This document shows positions 1-7,578 of a DNA stretch of 12,866 bases, in pieces; position 1 is the first letter of the stretch, and every line of letters begins with the position of its first letter. The stretch is taken from assembly GCA_017547975.1 (NCBI GenBank), contig JAFYNU010000506.1, forward strand, positions 1 to 12,866, written 5' to 3'. The notes beneath the pieces were generated by a model. It ran no database searches. It saw only the letters and a program-made list of their open reading frames with translations, and was not told the origin of the DNA. Source of the DNA: Clostridia bacterium (GTDB lineage: Bacteria > Bacillota > Clostridia > Oscillospirales > QAMX01). The translations under genes were made by a program, and so were the position numbers.

Positions 1-2
1 CC

Positions 3-3000
3 ATGGCGGGGGAAGCTCCGGTGAAGCATTTTCGCTTTTACGCCCGGGACGACCATTACCTGCGCCACATCACCGATCCCCGGATCAAAAAACTCTTTTC
101 TCCGGAAAACGCCCTGCTTTCCCGGTCGGGCCGGGAGTATGCCAATTTCAAGCGCAGAATCGAAAAACAGTTCGTCCTGGTGGACTACACCGCCGACTGG
201 CTTTCCGACAAGCGTTCCCCGGAGCTTTCCAACGTAGGCGGGCAGGATCTTTCCGCCGGGCGTCTTGGCAACTTCAGAACCGATAACAGCACCCTGGAGG
301 AGGACGTTTTGGTCTGGCTCCGGAATGCCATCGCCGCCGAATACCCCGACCATACCCCGGTGGAAGCCATCGACGATCCCCTGGAGCTGGAGCTTGCCCA
401 GCAGGACATCCAGCTTTTTGAAGCAAGTGACGGCTACATCCCCCGCCCCAGCGAAGAAACGGCACTGCGCTCCCTGCTTTCCGAAAGTGAAACCCCGGTG
501 CTCCTTTCGGGGGATGCGGGTTCGGGCAAAACCTTCCTGCTTGCCAATCTGGTTCGGAAGGAAGCCCAATCCCGCCGCCTTTACTACCGTTTCGCGGGCA
601 CCACCCTTCGTTCCGCAAGCTACGGCAGACTGCTCTCCTCCCTGGTGAAGCAATGGATCCGGGACGGTCTTTTGCCGGAGGATGCCGGCAAGTACCCCGA
701 AGCCGAGCTGAAGGTAATATTTCCTGCCCTCTTCCGGGCCGCCGGTGAGGCCTCCCCCTTCCTTTTGGTGCTGGACGGTATGGATCAGCTCCCCGCACGG
801 GACGACTGGGCCAAGTTTCTGCCCAAAACCCTGCCCCAGGGGTGCGGCATGCTGGTCAGCTACCGCAAAGACTCCCTGGAAGTCCCTCCCGCAGGGTACC
901 CCATCCATCACCTGGGTGCCATAAGCAGCCGGGCCGACCGGGAGGCCATCATCAAAAGCTATCTGTCCGGTTTCCTGAAGGACGTTGACGAGGAACAAAC
1001 CAAAAAGATCCTGGACATGAAAGGCAGCGCCAACCCCCTCTTCCTGAAAATCGTACTCAACGAGCTTCGGGTCCACGGCTCCTTTGATACCCTGATGGAC
1101 AAGCTCAGTCAAAACTACGGCGATACCCCAAGCACCGCCTTCCAACAATTCCTCTATCGTCTCAACGAGGAATACACCGCCCTCTACCCCTTCGGTTCCA
1201 GCCTGCTTTTCACCTTCGCCTCCGCTCTGGCCCTTTCCCAGGAGGCGGTGGATACCGATATGCTGCTTTACGTTGCCTACCACCTGACCGAAATGGAGAA
1301 GATGCCCCGGAGGGAATTTCTGGATGCCCTCCATGCCATGCTCCGGGAAGCCGAGCCCTTCCTGGTGGAAAGCGGCGACGGTTATGCCTTCCGCTACGAC
1401 AGCCTGCGCCGGGCGGTACGCACCATCTACCGGGCCGACGCCCTTCGGACTGCCCACAATCTTTTGGCAGGGGCCTACGTTCAAAAGACCGACCGGACCT
1501 GCAGTGCCGAAGACCAAAGTCAGGTCATGTACCACCTGCTCCGGGGACAGGAGGAGGTCATCCGCACCTACTTCGCCTCCTTCGACGAATACAAGCGCTG
1601 TCTCAAGCACGGCAGTGCCGCCCTGCTTGCCGACACCTGCCAAAAGCTTGCCCGGGACCGGGGCCTTGCGGAATACGCTCCCCTTGGTGCCTTCTACGCC
1701 CAGGCGGGTCCCCGGCTGGAGGTCAATCCGGATACCCTGTTTATGGAGCTTCGCCAGCACACCGACGTCACCTCCCCCGCCATTGCCCGCTTGATGGCCC
1801 AGGAAAAGGACGCCGGTACCCTTCGTTATCTCCTTCCCCTGTCGCCGTCGGTAACCCCGGAGGAAAGGGCCGCCGGAGTCGAACCGCAAAAGGCACCTCC
1901 CCCGGCCCTGCTTCGCACCTTCACCGCCCGGGATGACATCCACGAAATGGCCCTGGTGCCCCCCTACCTGATCGAAAAAACCGACCGACAGCTCTTTTTG
2001 CGGGACGCCAAAACCCTGGAGCTTTTGAACGTGGCCTATTTCTGGGACGACCGCTTTTTCGACCACGACTGCACCTCCCACATGGTGGTGGGAAAGGATC
2101 GGGTGGCCATCCTTTTTAATAGCTACAAGTTCATCAAATTCCCCTGGTTGGTTTACAGCCTGCCCGATCTGACCATCCTTCACAACGAGGTCATGACCGC
2201 CGCCAGCTACGGCTACCAGGCCCAGAGCTTCTTCATCGGGGAGGATTTGTACGCCGCCTGTTCCCACCTGCATTTCAAGGAAAAAACCGCCGACCTGTCC
2301 TGCGTGGTGCTGAACAAGGACCAGGTTCTTTGGCAGGAGCACTTCGACTCCAACGTATCCGAAGCCTGTGCCGGGGAATACGCCTTTTTTGAAGAATATG
2401 CCCTCACCCGCCCCTGCCGATGGATTTTGGTGCATATCCCCACCGGCCGGGTCATGGATTCGGGCACCCTGTCCTCCTTCCACAACCCCACTCTGGGGGT
2501 CGGCAAATACCTCTATTTGTCCCTGAGCGGGGCCATGCACCAGGAGCTCCGACAATACGAAATTGCCTCCGACGGCAGCCTGACCCTGCGGCAGGATATC
2601 ACCCCGCCCTATTCCGGCATCCACCATCTGTGGGAAATCGGGGGCAGGTATCTGTTTGCCAACAAGGACGGTCGAGTCACCATTATGGACACCGAGCTCC
2701 AAAAGCTTGGAGCGTGGGAAGTGAATTACGGGGACAACCACGGCCACAACTCCTCCTGGGGCGGCCAGTTCATCCTGTTGGAGGAAGACGAACTCATGGT
2801 CCTGGGGCATCCGGTGAGCAAAGTCTATTCCCTGCAGGGAATTCTTCGCGGATTGGTTCAGGAAACCGGACCTGCACCCAAAACACCGAAGGGTAACAGC
2901 GCATTCTTCCCGGCGGTGGCCAAAGACGGCTTTTACTACCGATTCACCCCGCTTGCACAAAAGTACAATTTGCAGGAAGGCACCTATACCCAGGAGGCTC

Positions 3001-4049
3001 AGCCCTCCTTCCACCCCATCGGTATGGTTCACACTCCCGCCCACCTGCTTTCCAAGCCCCACCGGGTGGCGGGGTCCGGCGTCGGTTCCGGTCTCTTCTC
3101 CCTGCGGGACTTCACCGAGGAGGTTCCCACCCTGGATTACCAAAAGGCCCTGGATAGCCGGGACCGCCAGTATTTGCTCCACGCGGTTTACCACAACACC
3201 GGCGAATACCCGGAAATCACCATGGTTGTGGCCGACAAGACCCCCGTCCGCCGCCGTTACCGGGGCGAAGATCGCAATTATTTCCATCTGCACCTGGTCA
3301 CCGTGTGCCTGCACCCCATTCTGAAGGATTCCCTTGTCACCCGGGAGGATTTGAAGCTGGAATGCAGCGGCACCGACTATGCCCCCGAGCTTGGCATAGC
3401 AGACCGGGTTAACGTGCTTCCCCTTTCGATCACCGACAAAAAATCCTGTATGATCCTGCTCCCCAACCTTTATCAGGATGAAGAGTCCTTCATGGTCAAG
3501 CTCCTGGACCTGGGGAAAAAGGAATTCATTCACACTACCGTCTGCAAATCCAAGGTCCATGCCCTGATGTCCACCGACTACCATTGCCTGGAGGACGGCT
3601 TCTTCTTCTCCTACCGGGATGCGGAGGAGGACCGGACCCGGTTGGTGCATTACGACAGGAACACCAATAAGGTCTACAACGGCAACGTCACAGGCTACGT
3701 TCTTCCCGGTCCGGTATACAACGGTGAACTTTTCCTGGCAAATCCCGGGAAAAAGACCCTGACGGTCTACACCACAAGGGACCACAAGCTGGGAACCCCT
3801 TTCCGGGAGGTCTACGCCAAGGACAAGGTAGAACTCATCGACCAGGCGGTGCGGCTGGACAATTGGATTCTGGTTCGCAAGCAGGGTTCCAGCGACCTGG
3901 AGGTTTACGACGCCGCGTCGCAAACCCTCCTCTTCCGCCAACGCTTCGATCGGGCTCTTGGGGAACTGCACCCCGACCCCCTCACCAAAACCGTCTGCGA
4001 AAACACCCAGGACGGCCTTGCCCGGCTGTTCCGGGTGGTGGAACAATAA
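3..4049 (+). CDS. Large STAND/NACHT-type P-loop ATPase with C-terminal beta-propeller-like region (5' end probably outside window)
   Basis: The gene reads open from the window edge for 1348 residues. A Walker A motif, GDAGSGKT (residues 170-177, K176), and a Walker B-like FLLVLDGMDQL (253-263) mark a STAND-class NTPase. NPLFLKIVLNELR (344-356) matches the helical segment that follows the NTPase core in NACHT proteins related to TEP1 and nephrocystin-3. The first ~115 residues (HFRFYARDDHYL near the start, then LEEDVLVWLRNAI) resemble the linker that follows a DUF4062 domain in such proteins. The real start and a DUF4062 domain therefore probably lie upstream, and the ATG at position 3 is likely internal. 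Residues ~360-600 are helical and leucine-rich. From ~640 to the end the sequence is rich in beta-strand and aromatic residues, suggesting one or two degenerate propellers for ligand or protein recognition. I see no signal peptide or membrane segment, so it is likely cytoplasmic. Its role is unknown; STAND proteins act as signalling switches, some of them in phage defence. It is separated from its neighbours by a terminator, so a functional link to the GRE operon is not supported. Confidence 0.85.
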   Translation: MAGEAPVKHFRFYARDDHYLRHITDPRIKKLFSPENALLSRSGREYANFKRRIEKQFVLVDYTADWLSDKRSPELSNVGGQDLSAGRLGNFRTDNSTLEEDVLVWLRNAIAAEYPDHTPVEAIDDPLELELAQQDIQLFEASDGYIPRPSEETALRSLLSESETPVLLSGDAGSGKTFLLANLVRKEAQSRRLYYRFAGTTLRSASYGRLLSSLVKQWIRDGLLPEDAGKYPEAELKVIFPALFRAAGEASPFLLVLDGMDQLPARDDWAKFLPKTLPQGCGMLVSYRKDSLEVPPAGYPIHHLGAISSRADREAIIKSYLSGFLKDVDEEQTKKILDMKGSANPLFLKIVLNELRVHGSFDTLMDKLSQNYGDTPSTAFQQFLYRLNEEYTALYPFGSSLLFTFASALALSQEAVDTDMLLYVAYHLTEMEKMPRREFLDALHAMLREAEPFLVESGDGYAFRYDSLRRAVRTIYRADALRTAHNLLAGAYVQKTDRTCSAEDQSQVMYHLLRGQEEVIRTYFASFDEYKRCLKHGSAALLADTCQKLARDRGLAEYAPLGAFYAQAGPRLEVNPDTLFMELRQHTDVTSPAIARLMAQEKDAGTLRYLLPLSPSVTPEERAAGVEPQKAPPPALLRTFTARDDIHEMALVPPYLIEKTDRQLFLRDAKTLELLNVAYFWDDRFFDHDCTSHMVVGKDRVAILFNSYKFIKFPWLVYSLPDLTILHNEVMTAASYGYQAQSFFIGEDLYAACSHLHFKEKTADLSCVVLNKDQVLWQEHFDSNVSEACAGEYAFFEEYALTRPCRWILVHIPTGRVMDSGTLSSFHNPTLGVGKYLYLSLSGAMHQELRQYEIASDGSLTLRQDITPPYSGIHHLWEIGGRYLFANKDGRVTIMDTELQKLGAWEVNYGDNHGHNSSWGGQFILLEEDELMVLGHPVSKVYSLQGILRGLVQETGPAPKTPKGNSAFFPAVAKDGFYYRFTPLAQKYNLQEGTYTQEAQPSFHPIGMVHTPAHLLSKPHRVAGSGVGSGLFSLRDFTEEVPTLDYQKALDSRDRQYLLHAVYHNTGEYPEITMVVADKTPVRRRYRGEDRNYFHLHLVTVCLHPILKDSLVTREDLKLECSGTDYAPELGIADRVNVLPLSITDKKSCMILLPNLYQDEESFMVKLLDLGKKEFIHTTVCKSKVHALMSTDYHCLEDGFFFSYRDAEEDRTRLVHYDRNTNKVYNGNVTGYVLPGPVYNGELFLANPGKKTLTVYTTRDHKLGTPFREVYAKDKVELIDQAVRLDNWILVRKQGSSDLEVYDAASQTLLFRQRFDRALGELHPDPLTKTVCENTQDGLARLFRVVEQ

Positions 4050-4060
4050 CCCCACACAAC

Positions 4061-4092
4061 AAAAAATCCGATGCGGCGGCATCGGATTTTTT
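4061..4092. terminator. Bidirectional rho-independent terminator between convergent genes
   Basis: A perfect 14-bp inverted repeat (4061-4074 and 4079-4092) encloses a GGCG loop. Its stem has a GC-containing core (TCCGATGC) flanked by A6 on the left and T6 on the right, so it gives a hairpin plus U-tract in both directions. It lies 11 bp after the stop of the STAND gene and 8 bp beyond the stop of the convergent regulator gene, so one structure can end both transcripts. Confidence 0.93.
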
Positions 4093-4100
4093 GTTTGCTA

Positions 4101-5210
4101 TTATTGTAACAGCGTTGCATCCACCTTCCACCTCCGAAGGAATTCCACAAGCTCACTGCGGGAGGTGGTTTTGCTTTTGGCCAACAGGCGGCTCATGCGC
4201 TTTTTGAAGGTGGTTTGGGAAATATAGCAGGCATCCGCCGCTTCGGAGGAGCGTTTTCCCGAAAGGAAGGCCCGCAGAATGGCCCGGTCGGTGGGGTCAC
4301 AGGAGAAGAGGAAGTCGTTGATTTCCATAATGTCCAGCACCGCCCCGTCCTCGAAGAACCGAACGCTGCCGGTTTCGTTTTCCACTGTCCGGCTTCGGAG
4401 GTGGCCCGACGGCAGCTCCCCGGTGGAGTCACCGATCAGAATGCGCGATTCCATAGTATGCACCGAAAAAATGATTTCCGGGTGCTTGTCCAGGTAAATA
4501 AGTGCCTCCACCGCCTGGCGTCCTGCTTCCAGGTAGTCCAGGGTGATGGTGGTGAGGGTTGGCCGACTCATCCGGCCCAGGGGCATATTGCCGCAGCCAA
4601 CCACCATCAAATCACCGGGAATCCAAACCCCGTCCGCCATGGCACGGCGCATGAGATACAGCGCCAGGTAGTCATTGACGCACAGGGCGGCATTGTAGCC
4701 CGCAAGCGCCCCGCGAATGGTTTGATAGGTTTCCTCCAGGGAGCCCACGTTGGGATAAACCTCCCTCTCCCCAAGAGGAAGAGAAAATTCCTCCGCCGCT
4801 TTGCGAAAGGCGGCCACCCGTTCTCTGTCGGACACCGAACCCAGGTCGGGGCCAAAAAGGCAAATCCGGTCCCGGCCTGTCCCGTGGAGGCGGCCCATCA
4901 CGTCCCGAATGGCCCGTACCCGATCCAGCTCCACAATATGGACCCGGTCGGGAATCCCATCCTCCTCCATGCAGATCAGCATGACCCGGGCACCCAGTTT
5001 TTGAAAGGCGGCAGTCTGGCGGGCGATCCAGCTTGCGGAAAACCCCAAAAGGATCACGTTTTCCCCATCCAGTCCTGCTTCCTGGCTATCCCGCAGGATC
5101 ACCACGTCAAGTCCCCTGCGCTTTGCCGCCTGGATGACACCGTTCAAGGCCTCCTCGTGCCAGGAGGACTGCAGATATGCTTCCTCACCGCAAAAATAGA
5201 TTTTTTCCAA
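4101..5210 (-). CDS. LacI-type sugar-sensing transcriptional regulator with C-terminal LuxR-like HTH
   Basis: This 369-residue protein is probably the transcription factor for the divergent GRE operon. Residues ~1-265 form a periplasmic-binding-protein-like ligand domain of the LacI/GalR type. The evidence is ALCVNDYLALYLMRRA (175-190), the IPGDLMVVGCGNMPL segment (197-211), RPTLTTI (216-222) and RILIGDSTGEL (256-266), all at their usual places. The N-terminal LacI helix-turn-helix is missing: the first beta-strand (KIYFCG) begins at residue 3. Instead, residues ~307-361 carry a LuxR/GerE-like helix-turn-helix (DRAILRAFLSGKRSSEAAD, then YISQTTFKKRMSRLL). The start is TTG at 5208-5210. No ATG fits, since the next Met is residue 81, and a GAAAGGGGG Shine-Dalgarno lies 8 nt upstream. 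The ligand is unknown; a sugar or cyclitol is likely from the fold and the neighbouring oxidoreductases. Being cytoplasmic, it would sense an imported substrate or an intermediate. Confidence 0.88.
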   Translation of the reverse strand: MEKIYFCGEEAYLQSSWHEEALNGVIQAAKRRGLDVVILRDSQEAGLDGENVILLGFSASWIARQTAAFQKLGARVMLICMEEDGIPDRVHIVELDRVRAIRDVMGRLHGTGRDRICLFGPDLGSVSDRERVAAFRKAAEEFSLPLGEREVYPNVGSLEETYQTIRGALAGYNAALCVNDYLALYLMRRAMADGVWIPGDLMVVGCGNMPLGRMSRPTLTTITLDYLEAGRQAVEALIYLDKHPEIIFSVHTMESRILIGDSTGELPSGHLRSRTVENETGSVRFFEDGAVLDIMEINDFLFSCDPTDRAILRAFLSGKRSSEAADACYISQTTFKKRMSRLLAKSKTTSRSELVEFLRRWKVDATLLQ

Positions 5211-5218
5211 CGCTTCTG

Positions 5219-5227
5219 CCCCCTTTC
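5219..5227 (-). promoter_or_regulatory. Ribosome binding site supporting the TTG start of the regulator
   Basis: On the minus strand GAAAGGGGG sits 8 nt before the TTG at 5208-5210. It is the only good Shine-Dalgarno near the 5' end of this gene. It places the start just before the first strand of the sugar-binding fold. Confidence 0.7.
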
Positions 5228-5244
5228 TCAGCTGCTATCTTTAC

Positions 5245-5273
5245 TAAATATCACATTTTTATCCGAATGTCAA
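5245..5273 (-). promoter_or_regulatory. Sigma-A-type promoter of the regulator gene
   Basis: On the minus strand a consensus -35 TTGACA (5273-5268) is followed after exactly 17 bp by TATTTA (5250-5245), preceded by TGA as an extended -10. Transcription would start near 5238, about 28 nt before the TTG start codon. The strong -35 suggests the regulator can be made without an activator. The GGGGACTT box overlaps the upstream edge of the -35. Confidence 0.75.
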
Positions 5274-5337
5274 GTCCCCAATTTGAAAATGTTTTCCGAT
5301 CAAAAGGGGACTTTTCCCCATCCTGCCGGTGTGATAT
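5248..5337. promoter_or_regulatory. Nested inverted repeats shared by the divergent promoters; candidate operator
   Basis: AAGTCCCC (5272-5279) and GGGGACTT (5306-5313) form a perfect 8-bp inverted repeat. ATATCACA (5248-5255) and TGTGATAT (5330-5337) form another. Both pairs have the same centre, between 5292 and 5293. Read outward on either strand, the order is GGGGACTT, 16 bp, TGTGATAT. The first box touches the -35 and the second covers the extended -10. A further small palindrome, GAAAA-TG-TTTTC (5285-5296), lies almost at the centre. TGTGATAT is partly explained by promoter function, whereas GGGGACTT is not. The simplest reading is a regulator half-site at each promoter, most likely for the adjacent LacI/LuxR-type protein. 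Confidence 0.6.
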
Positions 5338-5340
5338 GAT
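5312..5340 (+). promoter_or_regulatory. Promoter of the GRE/oxidoreductase operon, weak -35 and extended -10
   Basis: TATGAT (5335-5340), preceded by TGA at 5332-5334 (extended -10 TGN), gives a good -10 element. The hexamer 17 bp upstream is TTTTCC (5312-5317), a poor -35. A start near 5347 would leave a leader of ~40 nt. The weak -35 beside a GGGGACTT box fits a promoter that depends on an activator. That is inference. Confidence 0.65.
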
Positions 5341-5373
5341 AAGAGTAACCTGGGAGTACCATATTGTCAAAGT

Positions 5374-5380
5374 CTGGAGG
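5374..5380 (+). promoter_or_regulatory. Ribosome binding site deciding the start of the first operon gene
   Basis: CTGGAGG lies 7 nt before the ATG at 5388. A TTG in the same frame at 5364 would add eight residues (MSKSGGST), but it lacks a Shine-Dalgarno of its own and overlaps this one, so the ATG is chosen. Confidence 0.85.
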
Positions 5381-5387
5381 ATCGACT

Positions 5388-6476
5388 ATGAAAACCTACA
5401 AAATTGCCATCATCGGCTGCGGCGGTTTTTGCGGCGGCCAGTATTTGCCCGACGTGCCCAAAATCCCCAATGCCAAAATCGTAGCCTTTTGCGACATTCT
5501 GCCCGATCGGGCCAAAAGCTATGCTGAAAAAGCCGGCGGAGTAGAGTACTACTTTTCCATTGACGAGCTTTTGGAAAAGTGCGACTTTGACGTTTTGATG
5601 AACGCTACCAGTATCCCCGCCCACCACGAGATCAACATGAAAGCCCTTGCCGCAGGCAAGCACCTTTTCACCCAGAAACCCGCCGGTCTCACGGTGGAGG
5701 AGGTCACCGCCCAGATCGAGCTTGCAGCGAAAATGGGCTTGAAGGCCAACGCCGCCCCGGTGCACGCCATGCGTCACTCCAACCGCAAGGCCCGCCAGCT
5801 CATCGCCGACGGGGTCATCGGCAAGCCCACCACCGCCCGGGTACAGGTGGCCCACGGGGGTCCCGAATACTTCCAGTATCGGGAAAACCACCCCGGCTGG
5901 TTCTACGAGCCCGGCTCCGGTGCCCTATACGATATGGGGGTCCACGGTCTTCATTACATCACCGACCTTTTGGGCAGTGCCAGGGAGGTGGGGTGCATGG
6001 CGGCCACCAGCATTCCCGAAAGAATGATCCGCACCGGCACCTACGACGGGGAAATGATGAAAACCGACAAGCTCCCCGATAACTACATCATCACCCTGAA
6101 TTTCGGGGACGGGGTCATTGGGGAGGTTTACACCGGCTTCTGCCAGCGGGCCACCCGCATGCCCACCATGGAAATTTACGGCACCGAAGGCACCATTTCC
6201 TTCGTCAGCGACCCCGGGGAAGCCCGCCCCCACCTGGAGGTTTACTTCGACAAGCCCGGCTCCGGCATCCGCGGCTGGACCCGTCCCATGGATTTGCAGG
6301 AACGGGAAACCTTCTTCTGCGACTCCTTCTGCCTGAAGGATCTTTTGGATGCCATCGACAACGACACCCAGCCGGTTTTGAGTCTGGAACGCCAGCGGCA
6401 CCTGGTGGATATTATGTGTACCATTCCCAAATGCATCGAAACCGGCCGTATCCTGCCCCTGCACACCAGCTTCTAA
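5388..6476 (+). CDS. Gfo/Idh/MocA-family oxidoreductase (operon gene 1)
   Basis: This 362-residue protein is a probable NAD(P)-dependent sugar or cyclitol dehydrogenase/reductase, of usual family length. The N-terminal Rossmann fold opens with KIAIIGCGGFCGG (residues 5-17), and the acidic residue ending strand 2 is in FCDI. The family EKP motif appears as TQKP (K97), with Gln in place of Glu. The second half is the alpha/beta dimerisation and substrate domain. It carries YDMGVH (D182, H186), the D-x3-H pair that together with the EKP lysine forms the catalytic set of inositol dehydrogenase-type enzymes. I infer a reversible oxidation of a secondary hydroxyl; the substrate cannot be read from the sequence. 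It is the first gene of the operon, 40 nt after the predicted transcription start. The next gene begins 9 bp after its stop, and the Shine-Dalgarno of that gene overlaps the TAA. Confidence 0.9.
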   Translation: MKTYKIAIIGCGGFCGGQYLPDVPKIPNAKIVAFCDILPDRAKSYAEKAGGVEYYFSIDELLEKCDFDVLMNATSIPAHHEINMKALAAGKHLFTQKPAGLTVEEVTAQIELAAKMGLKANAAPVHAMRHSNRKARQLIADGVIGKPTTARVQVAHGGPEYFQYRENHPGWFYEPGSGALYDMGVHGLHYITDLLGSAREVGCMAATSIPERMIRTGTYDGEMMKTDKLPDNYIITLNFGDGVIGEVYTGFCQRATRMPTMEIYGTEGTISFVSDPGEARPHLEVYFDKPGSGIRGWTRPMDLQERETFFCDSFCLKDLLDAIDNDTQPVLSLERQRHLVDIMCTIPKCIETGRILPLHTSF

Positions 6477-6485
6477 GGAGGATTT

Positions 6486-7565
6486 ATGAAAAAATACCGT
6501 GTCGCCGTGATTGGCGTTGCCCAAATGCACATCACCACCATCGCCCAATCCTTCACCAAATCGGGCCGGGTGGAATGGGTTGGCTGTTCCGACCTGCCCC
6601 TGCCCTTCGAAACCATTGCCGATAAGCCAAGCAGCAAAAAGCACCTGATTCCCCAGCTGATGCAGGAAAATAACATCCCCCGGTTCTATGCCGATTGGCA
6701 GGATCTGCTTGCCGAAAAGCCCGACGTTTTGCTCCTGGCCACCGAAAACACACGCCACGCCGAAGTGGCGGTGGAAGCCCTGAATCAGGGGATCCACGTT
6801 TTGATCGAAAAGCCCTTCGCCGCCGACTACGCCGACGCCAAAGCCATGGTGGAAGCCGCCGACCGGTCGGGGGCAACCCTCTTCATTAACTGGCCCACCG
6901 GCTGGGATCCCGCCATCCGCACCGCATTGCGCCTGGTACGGGAGGGAGCCATCGGCCGTCCCATCAAGTTCCACTACCGCAACATGGAATCCCTGGGTCC
7001 CTTCTCCTACGGTCAGGGCCTGACCCCGGAGGAAATGGCCGCCGAGTGGTGGTATCACGGGGAATTCGGCGGAGGCGCTCTTCTGGATTATATCTGTTAC
7101 GGCTGTAACCTTTCCCGCCTCTTCCTTGGGAAAAAGGCAACTGGCGCCATAGCCCTGGCCAAAAACCTGGTTTCCGACTTTGCTCCGGTGGAGGACCACG
7201 TGGCCGCCACCCTGGATTTCGGCGACTCGCTTGCCGTATTGGAGGGAACCTGGGCCACCTTCGCCTCGGGCTGTGTGGACACCGGCCCGGTGATTTTCGG
7301 GGACAAGGGCACCATCGTTGCCAACCGGCTGTCCCCGGAGGTTCGGATTTACACCGAACGCCACGTCAAGGAACCAAGCCGAATCGTTCCCGCCGATGCC
7401 CTGCCTGTGGGACGGGATGACATTGCCCCCGAATTCTTCCGCACCATCGAAACCGGCCTGCCCCCCTTCGAAGCCTTTGAAGCCCATATCAACCTGGAAG
7501 CCATGTCCGCCCTGGATGCGGTGCGCCGCGCCGCCGGAAGCGGAAAAACCGAAGAACTGAAATAA
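6486..7565 (+). CDS. Gfo/Idh/MocA-like oxidoreductase, divergent subtype (operon gene 2)
   Basis: The 359-residue protein has the Gfo/Idh two-domain layout: an N-terminal Rossmann fold, IEKP (K109), then a C-terminal alpha/beta domain. Two usual motifs are altered. The glycine loop reads GVAQMH (residues 10-15) rather than GxGxxG/A. The catalytic-loop motif after GGGALL is DYICYGC, with Tyr (Y205) where the D-x3-H histidine normally sits. The same changes occur in operon gene 4, and the two share INWP, a WW-containing segment before GGG, CYGC, the GPVIFGDKGT-type segment and a similar C-terminus (MSALDAVRRAAGSGK here). They are therefore paralogues within the operon. The protein may be an active dehydrogenase with changed chemistry, or a partner subunit for another oxidoreductase. 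The ATG at 6486 has AGGAGG 4 nt upstream, overlapping the previous stop codon. The next gene follows after 13 bp. Confidence 0.88.
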   Translation: MKKYRVAVIGVAQMHITTIAQSFTKSGRVEWVGCSDLPLPFETIADKPSSKKHLIPQLMQENNIPRFYADWQDLLAEKPDVLLLATENTRHAEVAVEALNQGIHVLIEKPFAADYADAKAMVEAADRSGATLFINWPTGWDPAIRTALRLVREGAIGRPIKFHYRNMESLGPFSYGQGLTPEEMAAEWWYHGEFGGGALLDYICYGCNLSRLFLGKKATGAIALAKNLVSDFAPVEDHVAATLDFGDSLAVLEGTWATFASGCVDTGPVIFGDKGTIVANRLSPEVRIYTERHVKEPSRIVPADALPVGRDDIAPEFFRTIETGLPPFEAFEAHINLEAMSALDAVRRAAGSGKTEELK

Positions 7566-7578
7566 AGGAGAATTTACC

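Noticed and set aside
3..4049. Functional link of the STAND ATPase to the GRE operon
   Set aside because: It is separated by a strong bidirectional terminator and a convergently transcribed gene. Nothing in its sequence suggests a metabolic role.
4215..5339. 374-codon plus-strand open frame antisense to the regulator
   Set aside because: It is in codon register with the regulator gene and has no recognisable domain. It also runs through the divergent promoter region.
5364..5387. Upstream TTG start adding eight residues to the first operon gene
   Set aside because: It has no Shine-Dalgarno of its own, and the GGAGG at 5376-5380 is correctly spaced for the ATG at 5388.
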